Notes: generated by a model not told the origin, from the letters alone. DNA of 64,000 nt from Candidatus Gastranaerophilales bacterium (GCA_028277625.1 JANQFW010000059.1:1-64000); one strand, 5' to 3'. Positions 21,881 to 32,844 are shown, numbered from the stretch's first letter. Translations and numbers: made by a program.

Positions 21881-22594
21881 TTGGAACGATATAGTAGAAA
21901 TATTCTTATAAATGATATTGGAACAGAAGGACAAAATCTTCTTCTTGATTCCAAAATACTTGTAGCAGGTGCGGGGGGGTTGGGCTCAACAGTTATAACT
22001 TCCCTTGCATGTATGGGTATCGGATCTATTGGAATAATAGACGATGATTTAGTTGAATTATCAAACTTAAATAGGCAATATATTCATAATATAAAGAAAA
22101 TTTCTGAGTATAAAACCGACTCTGCGCAGGATTGGGTCAAAAATTTTAATCCTGATATTGAGATAAAAGCTTATAGGTTAAGATTTGATTCTAGTTGTTC
22201 TGATATTTTAAAATATTATGATATTGTGATTGATTGCTTTGATTCGTATAATTCAAAATTTGTATTGAATGATGCTTGTGTAAAAGAGAATAAAATTTTT
22301 ATTCATGGTGGTGTATCAGAATTTTACGGTCAGGTTCTTAAAATTATACCCGGTAAAACAGCTTGCTTAAGATGTTTGTTTCCTGATAAAAAAGATTTGC
22401 CAAGTGAAATAAAAGGAGTAATTAGTCCAAGTGTGAGCACTATTGGTTCAATTCAATCAATGGAAGTTCTAAAGCATATATTAAAGCTAGAAGAGTCATC
22501 ACTTGAGGATACTCTCCTTTGTTTTGACGGTTTAAAACAAGATTATAAAAAAATTCAAATTTATAAAAATGAAAAATGCTCTATTTGTAATTAA
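21881..22594 (+). CDS. ThiF/MoeB/HesA family adenylyltransferase
   Basis: GAGGLGSTV, DDDLVELSNLNRQ, CLRCLFPD; TTG start. Confidence 0.88.
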   Translation: MERYSRNILINDIGTEGQNLLLDSKILVAGAGGLGSTVITSLACMGIGSIGIIDDDLVELSNLNRQYIHNIKKISEYKTDSAQDWVKNFNPDIEIKAYRLRFDSSCSDILKYYDIVIDCFDSYNSKFVLNDACVKENKIFIHGGVSEFYGQVLKIIPGKTACLRCLFPDKKDLPSEIKGVISPSVSTIGSIQSMEVLKHILKLEESSLEDTLLCFDGLKQDYKKIQIYKNEKCSICN

Positions 22595-22618
22595 TTTAGA
22601 AGATAGAAGGTTAGGAAA

Positions 22619-23530
22619 ATGATGAAAGAAGAGATTATAAAAAAAATTAATAAGCTTAAAAAAGAAAAAAATGCAGTAATTCTTGCACACTGCTATCAAA
22701 ATGTAGAAATTGACGAAGTAGCAGACTATGTGGGTGATTCGTTGTATTTAAGCAGAAAAGCCGCAGAAACAGACGCAGACATAATTGTTTTTGCCGGGGT
22801 TTATTTTATGGCAGAAACAGCAAAAATTCTTTCTCCTGATAAGAAAGTTCTTTTACCTAGGCTTGAATCAGGTTGTTTGATGGCTGATATGATTAATGTT
22901 GAAGACTTAAGAAAGTTTAAACAATCACATCCTAATATTCCTGTGGTATGTTATGTTAATTCTCTTGCTGAAGTTAAGGCTGAGTCTGATGTTTGCTGTA
23001 CAAGCTCAAATGCTGTTCAGGTAGTAAAGTCTTTATCTTCAGATAAAGTCCTTTTTGTGCCTGATAAATATCTTGGCAGTTATGTAGGGGCTCAGGTCCC
23101 GGAAAAAGAGGTTATTCCGTTTATGGGCTATTGTCCGACTCACCTTCGTATTAAGCCTGAGGATATTCTTGAAAAAAAAGAATTATATCCTGAAGCTGAA
23201 GTGTTAGCTCATCCTGAATCCCATGCTGAGGTGCTTAAACTCTCAGATTACGTTGGAAGCACTTCCGGCATAATGAATAGAGCTAAAGAAAGCTCTGCAA
23301 AAACTTTTATAATAGCTACTGAAATAGGTGTAGTAGAAAGGTTAGAGCGAGATCTTAAAGACAAAAAGTTTATATTAGCCTCAGAAAAGGCAGTTTGCCA
23401 AAACATGAAGTGGAATACATTGGAAGATATTCTTATTTCGCTTGAAAAAGAGGAGCCTGAAATTACTGTAGATAAAGAAATAGCTAATAAAGCCCTGAGT
23501 AGCATAGAAAAAATGGTAAAAATAGGATAA
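22619..23530 (+). CDS. nadA: quinolinate synthase
   Basis: AHCYQNVEIDEVADYVGDSL; GYCPTH; HPES. Confidence 0.95.
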   Translation: MMKEEIIKKINKLKKEKNAVILAHCYQNVEIDEVADYVGDSLYLSRKAAETDADIIVFAGVYFMAETAKILSPDKKVLLPRLESGCLMADMINVEDLRKFKQSHPNIPVVCYVNSLAEVKAESDVCCTSSNAVQVVKSLSSDKVLFVPDKYLGSYVGAQVPEKEVIPFMGYCPTHLRIKPEDILEKKELYPEAEVLAHPESHAEVLKLSDYVGSTSGIMNRAKESSAKTFIIATEIGVVERLERDLKDKKFILASEKAVCQNMKWNTLEDILISLEKEEPEITVDKEIANKALSSIEKMVKIG

Positions 23531-23544
23531 TATAGAGGATTACA

Positions 23545-24477
23545 ATGAATAAACAAGATAGAATAAAAGAGTTGTTGCAGTATTATGATTATTCTTTAGA
23601 TGAATTAACTGAAATAGCTTCAAAAATCACAAGAGACAATTTTTCTAATAAAGCTGAGTTGTGTAGTATTTTGAGTGTTAAAACGGGTAAGTGTTCTGAA
23701 GATTGTAGATATTGCTCTCAAAGCGGGCATTATAAAACAAAAATAGAAGTTCACGACTTATTGTCTGTAGAAGAAGTAAAAAAAGCCGCAGAAAATTCTA
23801 AAGAGAACAAGGCAAGCAGATTCTGTATTGTTACATCCGGTAAAAATCCTGATGATAAAGAATTTACTAAAATTCTTAATATGGTAGAAACTGTTGCGGA
23901 TATTGAGGGGCTTCATTGTTGTGCCTCTTTGGGTATACTAGACCAAAAACAAGTTCAACAGCTTAAAAGTGCCGGACTCGAAAGATATAATCATAACCTG
24001 AATACGTGTAAGGATTTTTATAATGAGATTAGCTCTACTCATACATATGAAGATAGATTCAATACTATAGAAAATATCAGGCAAAACGATATTGAAGTAT
24101 GTTCAGGCGGGATTATTGGAATGGGTGAGTCGAGAGAGCAGCGAATTGCTTTAGCTCTTGAACTTGCTGAGCTTAATCCTGTTTCTGTGCCTATTAATAT
24201 ATTGCACCCTGTAGAGGGGACTCCATTTGAGAATCGTCTTGGATCCATTAATGAAGAAGAAATTTTAAAAACACTTGCTATTTTTAGAATTGCCTTGCCT
24301 AAGGCTTATTTAAGATATGCAGGCGGTAGAACTACCAGACTCTCAGAGTCTGCACAAAAATTGGGAATAAAATTGGGTGTTAATGCCTTACTTGTAGGCA
24401 ATTACCTTACAACTACAGGCTCATCACCTGAAAATGATTTGAACATATTGTCTGAGAACGATTTGACTCCTGTTTAA
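23545..24477 (+). CDS. bioB: biotin synthase
   Basis: KTGKCSEDCRYCSQS; NHNLNT; YAGGRTTRL. Confidence 0.94.
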   Translation: MNKQDRIKELLQYYDYSLDELTEIASKITRDNFSNKAELCSILSVKTGKCSEDCRYCSQSGHYKTKIEVHDLLSVEEVKKAAENSKENKASRFCIVTSGKNPDDKEFTKILNMVETVADIEGLHCCASLGILDQKQVQQLKSAGLERYNHNLNTCKDFYNEISSTHTYEDRFNTIENIRQNDIEVCSGGIIGMGESREQRIALALELAELNPVSVPINILHPVEGTPFENRLGSINEEEILKTLAIFRIALPKAYLRYAGGRTTRLSESAQKLGIKLGVNALLVGNYLTTTGSSPENDLNILSENDLTPV

Positions 24478-24504
24478 ATATAAAATATAACCTTCTATCC
24501 TCTA

Positions 24505-24535
24505 TTCCCCCTTACTTAAAAAGGGGGATTTTTTT
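24505..24535 (+). terminator. terminator after bioB
   Basis: TCCCCCTTACTTAAAAAGGGGGATTTTTTT. Confidence 0.85.
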
Positions 24536-24548
24536 GAGCACAAATAAA

Positions 24549-24571
24549 AAAGATCACCTATTAAGTGATCA
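24549..24571 (-). terminator. terminator for minus-strand TPR gene
   Basis: minus strand GATCACTTAATAGGTGATCTTTTTTATT. Confidence 0.75.
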
Positions 24572-24597
24572 ATAAATAGTTTTTATTTTAAAATTGT

Positions 24598-26253
24598 TTA
24601 AACTTTGAATAGGTTAAACAATTTTTTTTCTATATCTTCTTCATCAATTTCTTGAGTAAATTTATTAAGATCTAATGCCATTTGGTAGCATTCAGCTGTT
24701 GCTGCTTTGTCTGTAGTCTGCTCAAGTGCTCTTCCTTTGTTGTAGTATGCAAGTGCATAGTTTGGATTTAATTGAATAGCTTCATCAAACAATTTTAAAG
24801 CTTCATCAATGTCGTTCGCTCCATCCAGATAAACAACACCAAGATTGTTATACGCAATATCATAATTTTGATCTGCATCAATAGCTTTTTGATAGGCAAT
24901 TATAGATTCTTCAACATAATCTTTCTCCCACAATGCCAAGCCTAAATTGCAATATACTCTGGGGCTGGTGGCATTTCGTTTAACAGCTTGACAATAAGAG
25001 TCTATTGCGGCATTTAAATCCTCTTGATCATGGTATATTTCCCCCAGTGCAATATATGCATCAGTATTATTAGGGTCTAAAACCACTGCTGATTGATAAG
25101 AAACTATAGCTGCATCAATGTTATTTTTTACCTGTTGATAAATAGCAGCTAACGCTTGGCAAACAACAGATGTCCATTCATTGTCAGGATTTAGTTGAAT
25201 AGCCTTTTGGTATTCTAAAACTGCACCGTCAAAATCCTCTACCTGAACCAATGTATATGCCAAACTGTTGTGATAAAAAGCATTTTCAGGGTCAAGCTCC
25301 GTAGACTTTTTGAACGAAGAAATAGCATTGTATTTATCTTCATTTCTTAGGTATAAGTGCCCTAGTTCATAATAAACCCTTGGGTTTGTAGCATCTAGTT
25401 CAGCTAAATGCAAATAACATTCAATTAAGTCATCAATTTGGTCATTATAATGCTTTTGCAGTATGTTTGCTAACCTGGCCCATAACGTTGCGTTATTTGG
25501 AGATAACTTTAATACATTTTTATAATATTCAACAGCTTGCCCATATTTCCCGGTTTCTACTGCAATGTTACCAATTTTTGTATAAAATAAATCAACTTTT
25601 CCGGTGCTTTCAGCGGCATTTTGATAGATTTCTTCGGCTTTATCGTATTTTTTCAATTTTTTACATATAGCACCGTTAATTTTATAATTAATCACAGAAA
25701 TCTCATCGAACAGTGACTTCCAAAAAACTCTTATATAACTTAAATCAAAAGGAGCAAGAGAGTAACCTGTGACAATATAGTAAACACCCGAAATCATTTT
25801 TTGTAGGTCGGGTGAGTCTTTATCTAGTTGTTGTATTATCGTTTGCCCTAGAGCTATTCTTGATTTTGATGAATTTAGTCCTGCGAGTTTAATAGATTTT
25901 TTAAATTGTGTTTCGGCTTCTGCAAATTTACCCGCTGCTTTAAGGAAGTACGCATAATACAATCTTCCTGTGCACGAGTTTGGTTCAAGGTCAAGAGCTT
26001 TTTCGCATTGAGCCAATGCTGAATCTATATCTATTTGACCTTTTTCCCATAATAAACCGGCTAGTTTATAATAAGCTTCAGATACTGATGGATCTATATT
26101 GATAGCTTCAATATAATAATCAATAGCTTTCTCTAGATCTTTGTCTGTAGCTCTTACTAAATAGGTTTCATGGGATTCTTTAGCTAGCTTGAGGATATTT
26201 TTAATGTTTATTTCAGGGTTTGATAATCCTCTTTCCTCTACCATTCCTTTCAT
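24598..26253 (-). CDS. tetratricopeptide repeat protein
   Basis: many 34-aa TPR units (A..YYKLAGLLWEKG...A). Confidence 0.88.
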   Translation of the reverse strand: MKGMVEERGLSNPEINIKNILKLAKESHETYLVRATDKDLEKAIDYYIEAINIDPSVSEAYYKLAGLLWEKGQIDIDSALAQCEKALDLEPNSCTGRLYYAYFLKAAGKFAEAETQFKKSIKLAGLNSSKSRIALGQTIIQQLDKDSPDLQKMISGVYYIVTGYSLAPFDLSYIRVFWKSLFDEISVINYKINGAICKKLKKYDKAEEIYQNAAESTGKVDLFYTKIGNIAVETGKYGQAVEYYKNVLKLSPNNATLWARLANILQKHYNDQIDDLIECYLHLAELDATNPRVYYELGHLYLRNEDKYNAISSFKKSTELDPENAFYHNSLAYTLVQVEDFDGAVLEYQKAIQLNPDNEWTSVVCQALAAIYQQVKNNIDAAIVSYQSAVVLDPNNTDAYIALGEIYHDQEDLNAAIDSYCQAVKRNATSPRVYCNLGLALWEKDYVEESIIAYQKAIDADQNYDIAYNNLGVVYLDGANDIDEALKLFDEAIQLNPNYALAYYNKGRALEQTTDKAATAECYQMALDLNKFTQEIDEEDIEKKLFNLFKV

Positions 26254-26744
26254 TTAAGAAAAATCCTTATAAATATTAAGATAATAAAGATACACTATAT
26301 TGTAATCGTCAAAATTTAACAAAACTTTAAACAATCTTTTTAAACTTTTGTATTTTTAAAAAGAAAATCAAATAATGGTGTTTTCTTAAATATTTGATAA
26401 GCCGTTATTAATACTATTTAAAAAATAAAAAATCAAGCTTTTAAAAACTAAGTTTTGTAAATTCTTGAAAATACCTTTAATTATTGTATTGCAAGGTGTT
26501 TTATAAAAGAAGAAGTTATGTATAAAATTTTTTTAGAATCTAATGTAATTGCTGATATTATTAAATTTTCCATGTTTTTTTTAGAAGTACGTAAGGATTA
26601 GTTATTAATAATCATTTGTCCTATTCAACAAAACTTGGTACTATATAAATAAGTTATTAAATTGATACGTGAGTACGTGATTGTTTAATACTAAACATAA
26701 ATGAAATTGCGGGCTACTAGTTGAATCTGGGAAGGAATCTCTTT

Positions 26745-27104
26745 TTGATTATGGAAATCAATTCGAGAAATATTGGGGAGATATGTGTTTTAGATTTGCC
26801 GAAGGATATTTTTATGAACCAAAATGTGGCAAGTCTAAGGCACTGTATAGTGAGTAAAATCGAGCAGGGTTACAAAGGAGTTTATTTAAACTTTAAAGAT
26901 ATTGCAAAAATAGATGGAATTGGACTGGGAGCTCTTTTAAGTTTTCAAAAAATATCTTTGTATAACAAAGTAAGTATAAAGATATTTGGTATGCAGCCAA
27001 ATGTAGCACAAATGATGCTACAAACTAGACTTAATAAAGTTCTTGATATTTGCCAACCAGAAGAAGATGATTTATTTTCTAATAATGATATCAAAATTGC
27101 ATAG
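26745..27104 (+). CDS. STAS-domain (anti-sigma factor antagonist-like) protein
   Basis: IGEICVLDLPKDIF...KGVYLNFKDIAKIDGIGLGALLSF; start TTG 26745 or ATG 26751. Confidence 0.75.
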   Translation: MIMEINSRNIGEICVLDLPKDIFMNQNVASLRHCIVSKIEQGYKGVYLNFKDIAKIDGIGLGALLSFQKISLYNKVSIKIFGMQPNVAQMMLQTRLNKVLDICQPEEDDLFSNNDIKIA

Positions 27105-27245
27105 CTAAACTTTGTAGCTTTATACTAAATAATTCAAAAATTTTAGCTGAATATTGGTATAAATATGCGTAGGACTTGAAGAGACTTATCTTAATAAGCC
27201 TCTTTGTTTATATTTATATACGTTTTTATAAAAATGATAATTAAA

Positions 27246-27575
27246 TTAAAAACCAAAGCTATCAAATTCTTGGCTTTTAAATTCATCATCTTCTTCTTCA
27301 TCAGTAGAGATTGTTCTGATTTCAGCAGCTGTGTTATAAGAATCGACTAAGTGTGTATACCTTTCCATTCTTAATTTTAACCAGCCAACCATTGTAGATG
27401 AGCCGTAAACTTCAATAATCCGGGTTCTTGCGTAGTTTTTGTAAGACTTATTATAAGATTCTTCTAGATATGTATTGCACCTACAATTAAGCTCGTCAAT
27501 TAATTCGTAGAGAGTTTTTAACCAGGCTGCTTCAGCGATATTTTCATTTATTCTAAATTCAATAATCATATTCAA
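27246..27575 (-). CDS. hypothetical protein
   Basis: 109 aa ORF, acidic tail, no family recognised. Confidence 0.55.
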   Translation of the reverse strand: MNMIIEFRINENIAEAAWLKTLYELIDELNCRCNTYLEESYNKSYKNYARTRIIEVYGSSTMVGWLKLRMERYTHLVDSYNTAAEIRTISTDEEEDDEFKSQEFDSFGF

Positions 27576-28013
27576 ACTGCCTTTTACTTCTTAACCGACA
27601 AAATTAATAAAAAATTAAATAGATAATTGTATAAACACCATTTGTAGAGTAGGTAGAATGTTAAAATGGTGCTTATTTAAATGAATGCCTATATCTATAG
27701 GGTTGTTTTATTTAATATAATCTATTATGTGGTTATTCGCCTCCTTTATAATTACTAATCACTATATATTTTAAATTTTTTTTATTTACTATGCTAAAAT
27801 TATTTTAATTAAAATCAAATTAAATTAAATCAGTTAAGAAGAAGTATACAATTAAAATATTTTGATAAAATATTTTTAATTAACTATAATTTTTATTATA
27901 ACAAACAATATTTAACTTTTAAACCCATATATTAAAATTTGTCGGATTACATTTAAGATTTTTAAATTAAATTTAATGGCTAAAAAAGATATGATAAGGT
28001 ATTCAGATGTTTT

Positions 28014-28358
28014 ATGAAAATTATTAACAAAACTAAAAATATTCAAATAGCTAATAATATTAAGTTAGCAAATAATTTATTTACCAGGCTGGTGGGCTTG
28101 CTAAATAAATCTAGTTTAACAGAAGATGAAGGCTTGTTAATTAAACCATGCAGAAGTATTCATTCTTTTGGTATGAAATTTAATATTGATGCTATTTTTT
28201 TGGACAAAAATAATCAGGTCAAACATATAATTAAGAATATGAAACCCTGGAGGTGTTCGAAAATAATATTCTCTGCTGATAAAATTTTAGAGCTTGCCGC
28301 TGGAGTAGCTGATAAGACAAAAATAGAAGTTAATGATATTTTAGAATTTCTTGAATAA
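28014..28358 (+). CDS. DUF192 family protein
   Basis: ARLVGLLNK...FGMKFNIDAIFLDKNNQVKHI...ILELAAG. Confidence 0.85.
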   Translation: MKIINKTKNIQIANNIKLANNLFTRLVGLLNKSSLTEDEGLLIKPCRSIHSFGMKFNIDAIFLDKNNQVKHIIKNMKPWRCSKIIFSADKILELAAGVADKTKIEVNDILEFLE

Positions 28359-28414
28359 AGCAGTGTGTTCAATATAAAATAAAGTAAGTCATTTAGATAA
28401 AAACTCTTTAAACT

Positions 28415-30262
28415 ATGGAAACACAAGTAAGCTTAAAAGATCAACTCTCAATACTGCCGGATAATCCCGGGGTGTATTTGATGTTTGATAAAGACAATAA
28501 TATTATTTACATTGGCAAGGCTAAAAGTTTAAAAAAACGTGTGAAAAGTTATTTTAGTAAAAATCACGACACTCCAAAGCTAAAAGTCATGGTGCCGCAA
28601 ATAGTTAGATTTGAGTTTATCATTACTGACACAGAAGTTGAGGCTTTAATACTCGAATCTCACCTGATAAAAAAGCATAAGCCAAAATATAATGTTCTTT
28701 TAAAAGATGATAAAAAGTTTCCCTGGTTTCAAATCACAAATGAACCATACCCGCGTATTATTGTCACCAGAAAAAGAGGTGAGAACCCAAAAGGTAAGTT
28801 TTTTGGACCATATACCGATATCAGGGCGATGTATTCCACTTTAGAGTTAATTAAAAAATTATTTCCGCTAAAGCAGTGTAAAAACCCAAGGTTTAAAGAT
28901 CGAACCTGTATGTATTATCAGATAGGCAAATGCTTGGGTCCTTGTCAAAAAATGGTAACTCCTGCGGAGTACAAGGAAGTGGTTGATCAGGTAGAGCTAT
29001 TTTTAACAGGGAAGCAGGGCAAACTTTTGGCAGAAATAAAAAATCAAATGCAAAAATTTGCAGAAGCACAACAGTTTGAAAAAGCTGCCAAATACAGAGA
29101 TAGTTACTTTGATGTGTTAAAAGTTATATCTAAGCAAAAAATTGTTAATAACACTACTAATATAAATCAGGATATAATTGGCTATGCAGATGATAAACTC
29201 AGGGCAAGCATATCTCTGTTAAAGATTAGAGATGGCAGGCTGCTAGGAAAAAGCGATTTTAATTTTATCTTAGATAATATTCATACTCCTGCTGAAACTT
29301 TAACAGCATTTTTGCAGGAATACTATCAGATGGTTCAGCCGTTTGATATACCGGAGGAGATTCTTCTTCAGGAAAGCCTTGAAGAGCAGGAAAAAGTTTT
29401 TGAGAATTTTGATAAAGAACTCTTTATGGACTGGCTTAAGGCTAAAAAAGGACGTAAGGTCAGCATAGTGTGTCCAAAAGCCCAAACTAAAAAAGATTTA
29501 GTAGAAATGGCTATAAAAAACGCTAATTCCGCGCTGGAAAAATTGCAACTATCAGAGATGGCAGCTGTGCAAAATGATTGGAATGAAATTGGCAGTTATA
29601 TTCAAGAAAAACTTGAGCTGCCCAGGTTTCCTAACAGGATGGAATGCTTTGATATTTCTCATATTCAGGGCACAAATACTGTTGCAAGTATGGTTGTATT
29701 TGTTAATGGTAAAAGTTGCAAGTCTGAGTATCGGCGATATAAAATACGCTCGCTAAAAGAAGGTAAGCCTGATGATTTTAATGCAATGCGAGAGGTTATA
29801 AAGCGCAGATATACAAAAGTTTTAAAAGATAATCTTCCTCCGCCTGACTTGATGATAGTTGATGGGGGCAAAGGTCAATTGTCTTCTGCTATAGAAATAC
29901 TTGAAGAGTTGGGTGTATATGATCAGCCAATAGTGTCTCTTGCTAAGAAATTTGAAGAAGTTTTTATTCCAGGTCAGTCTGAGTCGGTTGTTTTTCCATC
30001 GAGCTCGCAGGCTCTGTTTGTATTTCAAAAGATTAGGGATGAGGCTCATCGTTTTGCTATATCTTATCACCGTAAATTAAGAGAGAGTCAGGCTATTAAG
30101 TCTGTTCTTGATGAGATTCCAAAGTTATCATTGAACAAGAAAAAGCATTTGCTTGAGCATTTTGGCGATATCAAGGGTATTATGCAGGCTCCTGAGGCTG
30201 AACTTGCTAGAGTTGTCGGCAAGACGATGGGCAAGGCTGTTTACAAATATTTACATAAATAG
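28415..30262 (+). CDS. uvrC: excinuclease ABC subunit C
   Basis: NPGVYLMFDKDNNIIYIGKAKSLKKRVKSYF; MECFDISHIQGT. Confidence 0.96.
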   Translation: METQVSLKDQLSILPDNPGVYLMFDKDNNIIYIGKAKSLKKRVKSYFSKNHDTPKLKVMVPQIVRFEFIITDTEVEALILESHLIKKHKPKYNVLLKDDKKFPWFQITNEPYPRIIVTRKRGENPKGKFFGPYTDIRAMYSTLELIKKLFPLKQCKNPRFKDRTCMYYQIGKCLGPCQKMVTPAEYKEVVDQVELFLTGKQGKLLAEIKNQMQKFAEAQQFEKAAKYRDSYFDVLKVISKQKIVNNTTNINQDIIGYADDKLRASISLLKIRDGRLLGKSDFNFILDNIHTPAETLTAFLQEYYQMVQPFDIPEEILLQESLEEQEKVFENFDKELFMDWLKAKKGRKVSIVCPKAQTKKDLVEMAIKNANSALEKLQLSEMAAVQNDWNEIGSYIQEKLELPRFPNRMECFDISHIQGTNTVASMVVFVNGKSCKSEYRRYKIRSLKEGKPDDFNAMREVIKRRYTKVLKDNLPPPDLMIVDGGKGQLSSAIEILEELGVYDQPIVSLAKKFEEVFIPGQSESVVFPSSSQALFVFQKIRDEAHRFAISYHRKLRESQAIKSVLDEIPKLSLNKKKHLLEHFGDIKGIMQAPEAELARVVGKTMGKAVYKYLHK

Positions 30263-30438
30263 GATTTTGGTTTTAATTGAGATTCTATCTATTATAAAAT
30301 TCAGGATGTTTATAGTTTTTATTTTAATTTGAAATGTTTTTTTAGATAGCCAATCTTTTCTTTATGTTTGCTTCATAATTTTAAAAGGATATATTTTTTA
30401 TTTAATTATATCTTAAAGAATTAGTCATGTAATTAAAA

Positions 30439-30705
30439 TTATGGAAAATTTTGATAAATATCTCTTCTATGCCCTATTTTTATAACTGTTATAACTAAAA
30501 TATTATCCTGTTTTTCAAAGATAACTCTATATTCGCCTACTCTAAGCCTGTAATATGGATTATTGCCTTTTAGCTTTATTACATTATCGTTACTGTCTAT
30601 GCCATTTTTAAGAATTTCTACCTCTCTAAGGATTTTTTTTACTCTAGCTTTATCTATATTCCTTAAGTCTTTTTTAACACTTTTCTTGAATTCTAACTTG
30701 TACAT
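30439..30705 (-). CDS. RelE-family toxin
   Basis: YKLEFKKSVKKDLRNI...YYRLRVGEYRVIFE...IKIGHRRDIY. Confidence 0.88.
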   Translation of the reverse strand: MYKLEFKKSVKKDLRNIDKARVKKILREVEILKNGIDSNDNVIKLKGNNPYYRLRVGEYRVIFEKQDNILVITVIKIGHRRDIYQNFP

Positions 30706-30995
30706 TATATATCAAGTTCTTTCCTCAACTCTTCTAACGATATAGTATCTTCATCTTTTCTTGACTCTACTTCTTTTAAATCAAGTAAGTCTTCTAGCCT
30801 TTCAAGCATCTCAACATCTTCAACAGGTACTATATATGCTATTGTCTTATTGCGTCTTAATACTTCTATTCTTTCTTTACCATAGGAAGCTTGATTTAAA
30901 ATATCTGTTAAATGAGCTCTGGTGTTTGCAATTGTATATTTTTTTTTAGCATTATTAGACATTTTTTCACCCATTTTGTACAACTTGTACATCAA
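30705..30995 (-). CDS. Phd/YefM/RelB-like antitoxin
   Basis: TIANTRAHLTDILNQASYGKERIEVLRRNKTIAYIVPVEDVEMLERLED; overlaps toxin start by 1 nt. Confidence 0.85.
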   Translation of the reverse strand: MMYKLYKMGEKMSNNAKKKYTIANTRAHLTDILNQASYGKERIEVLRRNKTIAYIVPVEDVEMLERLEDLLDLKEVESRKDEDTISLEELRKELDI

Positions 30996-31052
30996 TTACA
31001 TTAGTTACATGATAAACTATTTTTTTTACGTTTTCAACCCCTATAAAATAAT

Positions 31053-31080
31053 AAAAGAAGAACTAATAAAAGTTCTTCGG
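31053..31080 (-). terminator. terminator of coo operon
   Basis: minus strand GAAGAACTTTTATTAGTTCTTCTTTTATTATTTT. Confidence 0.7.
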
Positions 31081-31156
31081 GGAAGTTAAAGCGTTAACTA
31101 TATTGAGAAAATAAATATTTTGATTGTCAGGTTAATATTTATTAGATTTAGTTTAT

Positions 31157-32353
31157 TTAATAATTAAAGTCTTCGTATCCTATTTCGTCTAATTCTTTAT
31201 TAATATTGCTTATATCTATTTGGTTTCTGATTAAATACTTAAAAACACCGCTATATGCAATATCACCCTGAAAAATAGCACCACATATATGCTTGTCTTT
31301 TATAATAAATTTTTTGTAAGAGTCATGCTCCTTAAATATTTTTACTTTGCAAGAATCATCTGTATTGTTAACATCACCTATAGATATACACGGCATTCCA
31401 AAGAAGTTCATAGCATTGTTTATAACCGTCATTTCGTCCATTTCTTTTTCAAGACCAGCCATATTATAAGCAGCTACATGTGCTTGCTTAACAGCATCCG
31501 GCCAAGTTCCAGAAATCGCGGTAACATCACCTGCCGCATAGACATCAGGTATAGATGTTTCCATTTTGCTGTTCACATCAATGCCCTTGCCTAGCTTTAT
31601 GCCAGTATTACTTAAAAATTCCGTATTTGCTCGAATTCCCGTAGCAACAACAAGAATATCAGTAGGTAAAATCTTGCCAGAGTCCAGATGAACTTCTTTA
31701 ATGTTATTATTTTCATCCAATTCTATTTTTTCAGCTTTTTGAGACTTAAATAATTTAATATTATTATCAATTAGCTTTTTTTCACAATTGCCGGATGCGC
31801 ATTGGTCAAGCTGCAACGGTAGAATCCTATCTGCAAGTTCTATAATGTTTATTGTTATATTCTCATTTTCCATCAAGCCAATAACAGCATCAATACCAAC
31901 AAGCCCAGAACCTAAAACTGTTATATTTTTTGCAGTTTTGCCTTTTTCTTTTAGTATAATAGCATCGTTTAGGTTCCTAAGACCGTATACATTACATGCT
32001 TCTCTTAAGTTTGGAATATTAGGAATGAAAGAAGATGCTCCCGTAGCAATAAGAAGCTTATCATAATGTTGCTTTTCATTATTAGAGAGCATCACTTCTT
32101 TAGAGTCAGGAAATAGAGATATAACAGTTGTACCTTTTATCCAATTAACCTTATGTTTTTCAAAAAAATCTTTATTAATAAATGATAGACTGTTTAAATC
32201 CCTTTTTCCGCTCATATAATAATGAAGCATAGGACGGGAGTAAACGCTTTCATCTGTAGAAATCATTGTAATATCTGAATTTTGGTCAAGCTCTCTTAGC
32301 TTTTGAGCTGCATTTATGCCTGCCGCGCTTGCACCTAGAATCACGTATCTCAT
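31157..32353 (-). CDS. NAD(P)/FAD-dependent oxidoreductase (FNOR-type, CODH-associated)
   Basis: RYVILGASAAGINAAQKLRE; LVVATGIRANTEFL; VYAAGDVT. Confidence 0.88.
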   Translation of the reverse strand: MRYVILGASAAGINAAQKLRELDQNSDITMISTDESVYSRPMLHYYMSGKRDLNSLSFINKDFFEKHKVNWIKGTTVISLFPDSKEVMLSNNEKQHYDKLLIATGASSFIPNIPNLREACNVYGLRNLNDAIILKEKGKTAKNITVLGSGLVGIDAVIGLMENENITINIIELADRILPLQLDQCASGNCEKKLIDNNIKLFKSQKAEKIELDENNNIKEVHLDSGKILPTDILVVATGIRANTEFLSNTGIKLGKGIDVNSKMETSIPDVYAAGDVTAISGTWPDAVKQAHVAAYNMAGLEKEMDEMTVINNAMNFFGMPCISIGDVNNTDDSCKVKIFKEHDSYKKFIIKDKHICGAIFQGDIAYSGVFKYLIRNQIDISNINKELDEIGYEDFNY

Positions 32354-32844
32354 TATGCTTGTTTAACCTCGTCTTCTACTTCTTCGTAGCGAATTGCACC
32401 TGTTGGGCAGTGCTTAACGCACTCTGGCATCTCTCTGCCTTTGCACATGTCGCATTTAAGAATTTTTTTGCCTTTATGACTATCACTATTATTTTTTTCT
32501 TTAGACTCAGATGGTTTTAAAATTCCGTATTCGCAATACAATACGCACATGTAGCAAGACGCACATTTAGAGGGATCATATTCAACATAGCCTGTTTCTT
32601 TATTTTTGGTCAAAGCTCCACTTATACAAGTTTTTACGCATTCAGGGTCTTTACAATGTCTACAAAACAAAGGAGTAGGAGACTTTATTGAATTTAGTGC
32701 AATATGGTTCATAGACTCATTAGACTCATCAGAAAGATCTAAGTCATAGATACTATTGCTGAGAGGGTTATTTTTTGACATACATGCCAAAGAACAATTC
32801 AGGCAATTCATGCATAATTCTTTATCAATAATGATTTTCTTCAT
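32353..32844 (-). CDS. cooF: 4Fe-4S ferredoxin, CooF-like
   Basis: multiple Cx2Cx2Cx3C motifs; between cooS and FNOR. Confidence 0.85.
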   Translation of the reverse strand: MKKIIIDKELCMNCLNCSLACMSKNNPLSNSIYDLDLSDESNESMNHIALNSIKSPTPLFCRHCKDPECVKTCISGALTKNKETGYVEYDPSKCASCYMCVLYCEYGILKPSESKEKNNSDSHKGKKILKCDMCKGREMPECVKHCPTGAIRYEEVEDEVKQA

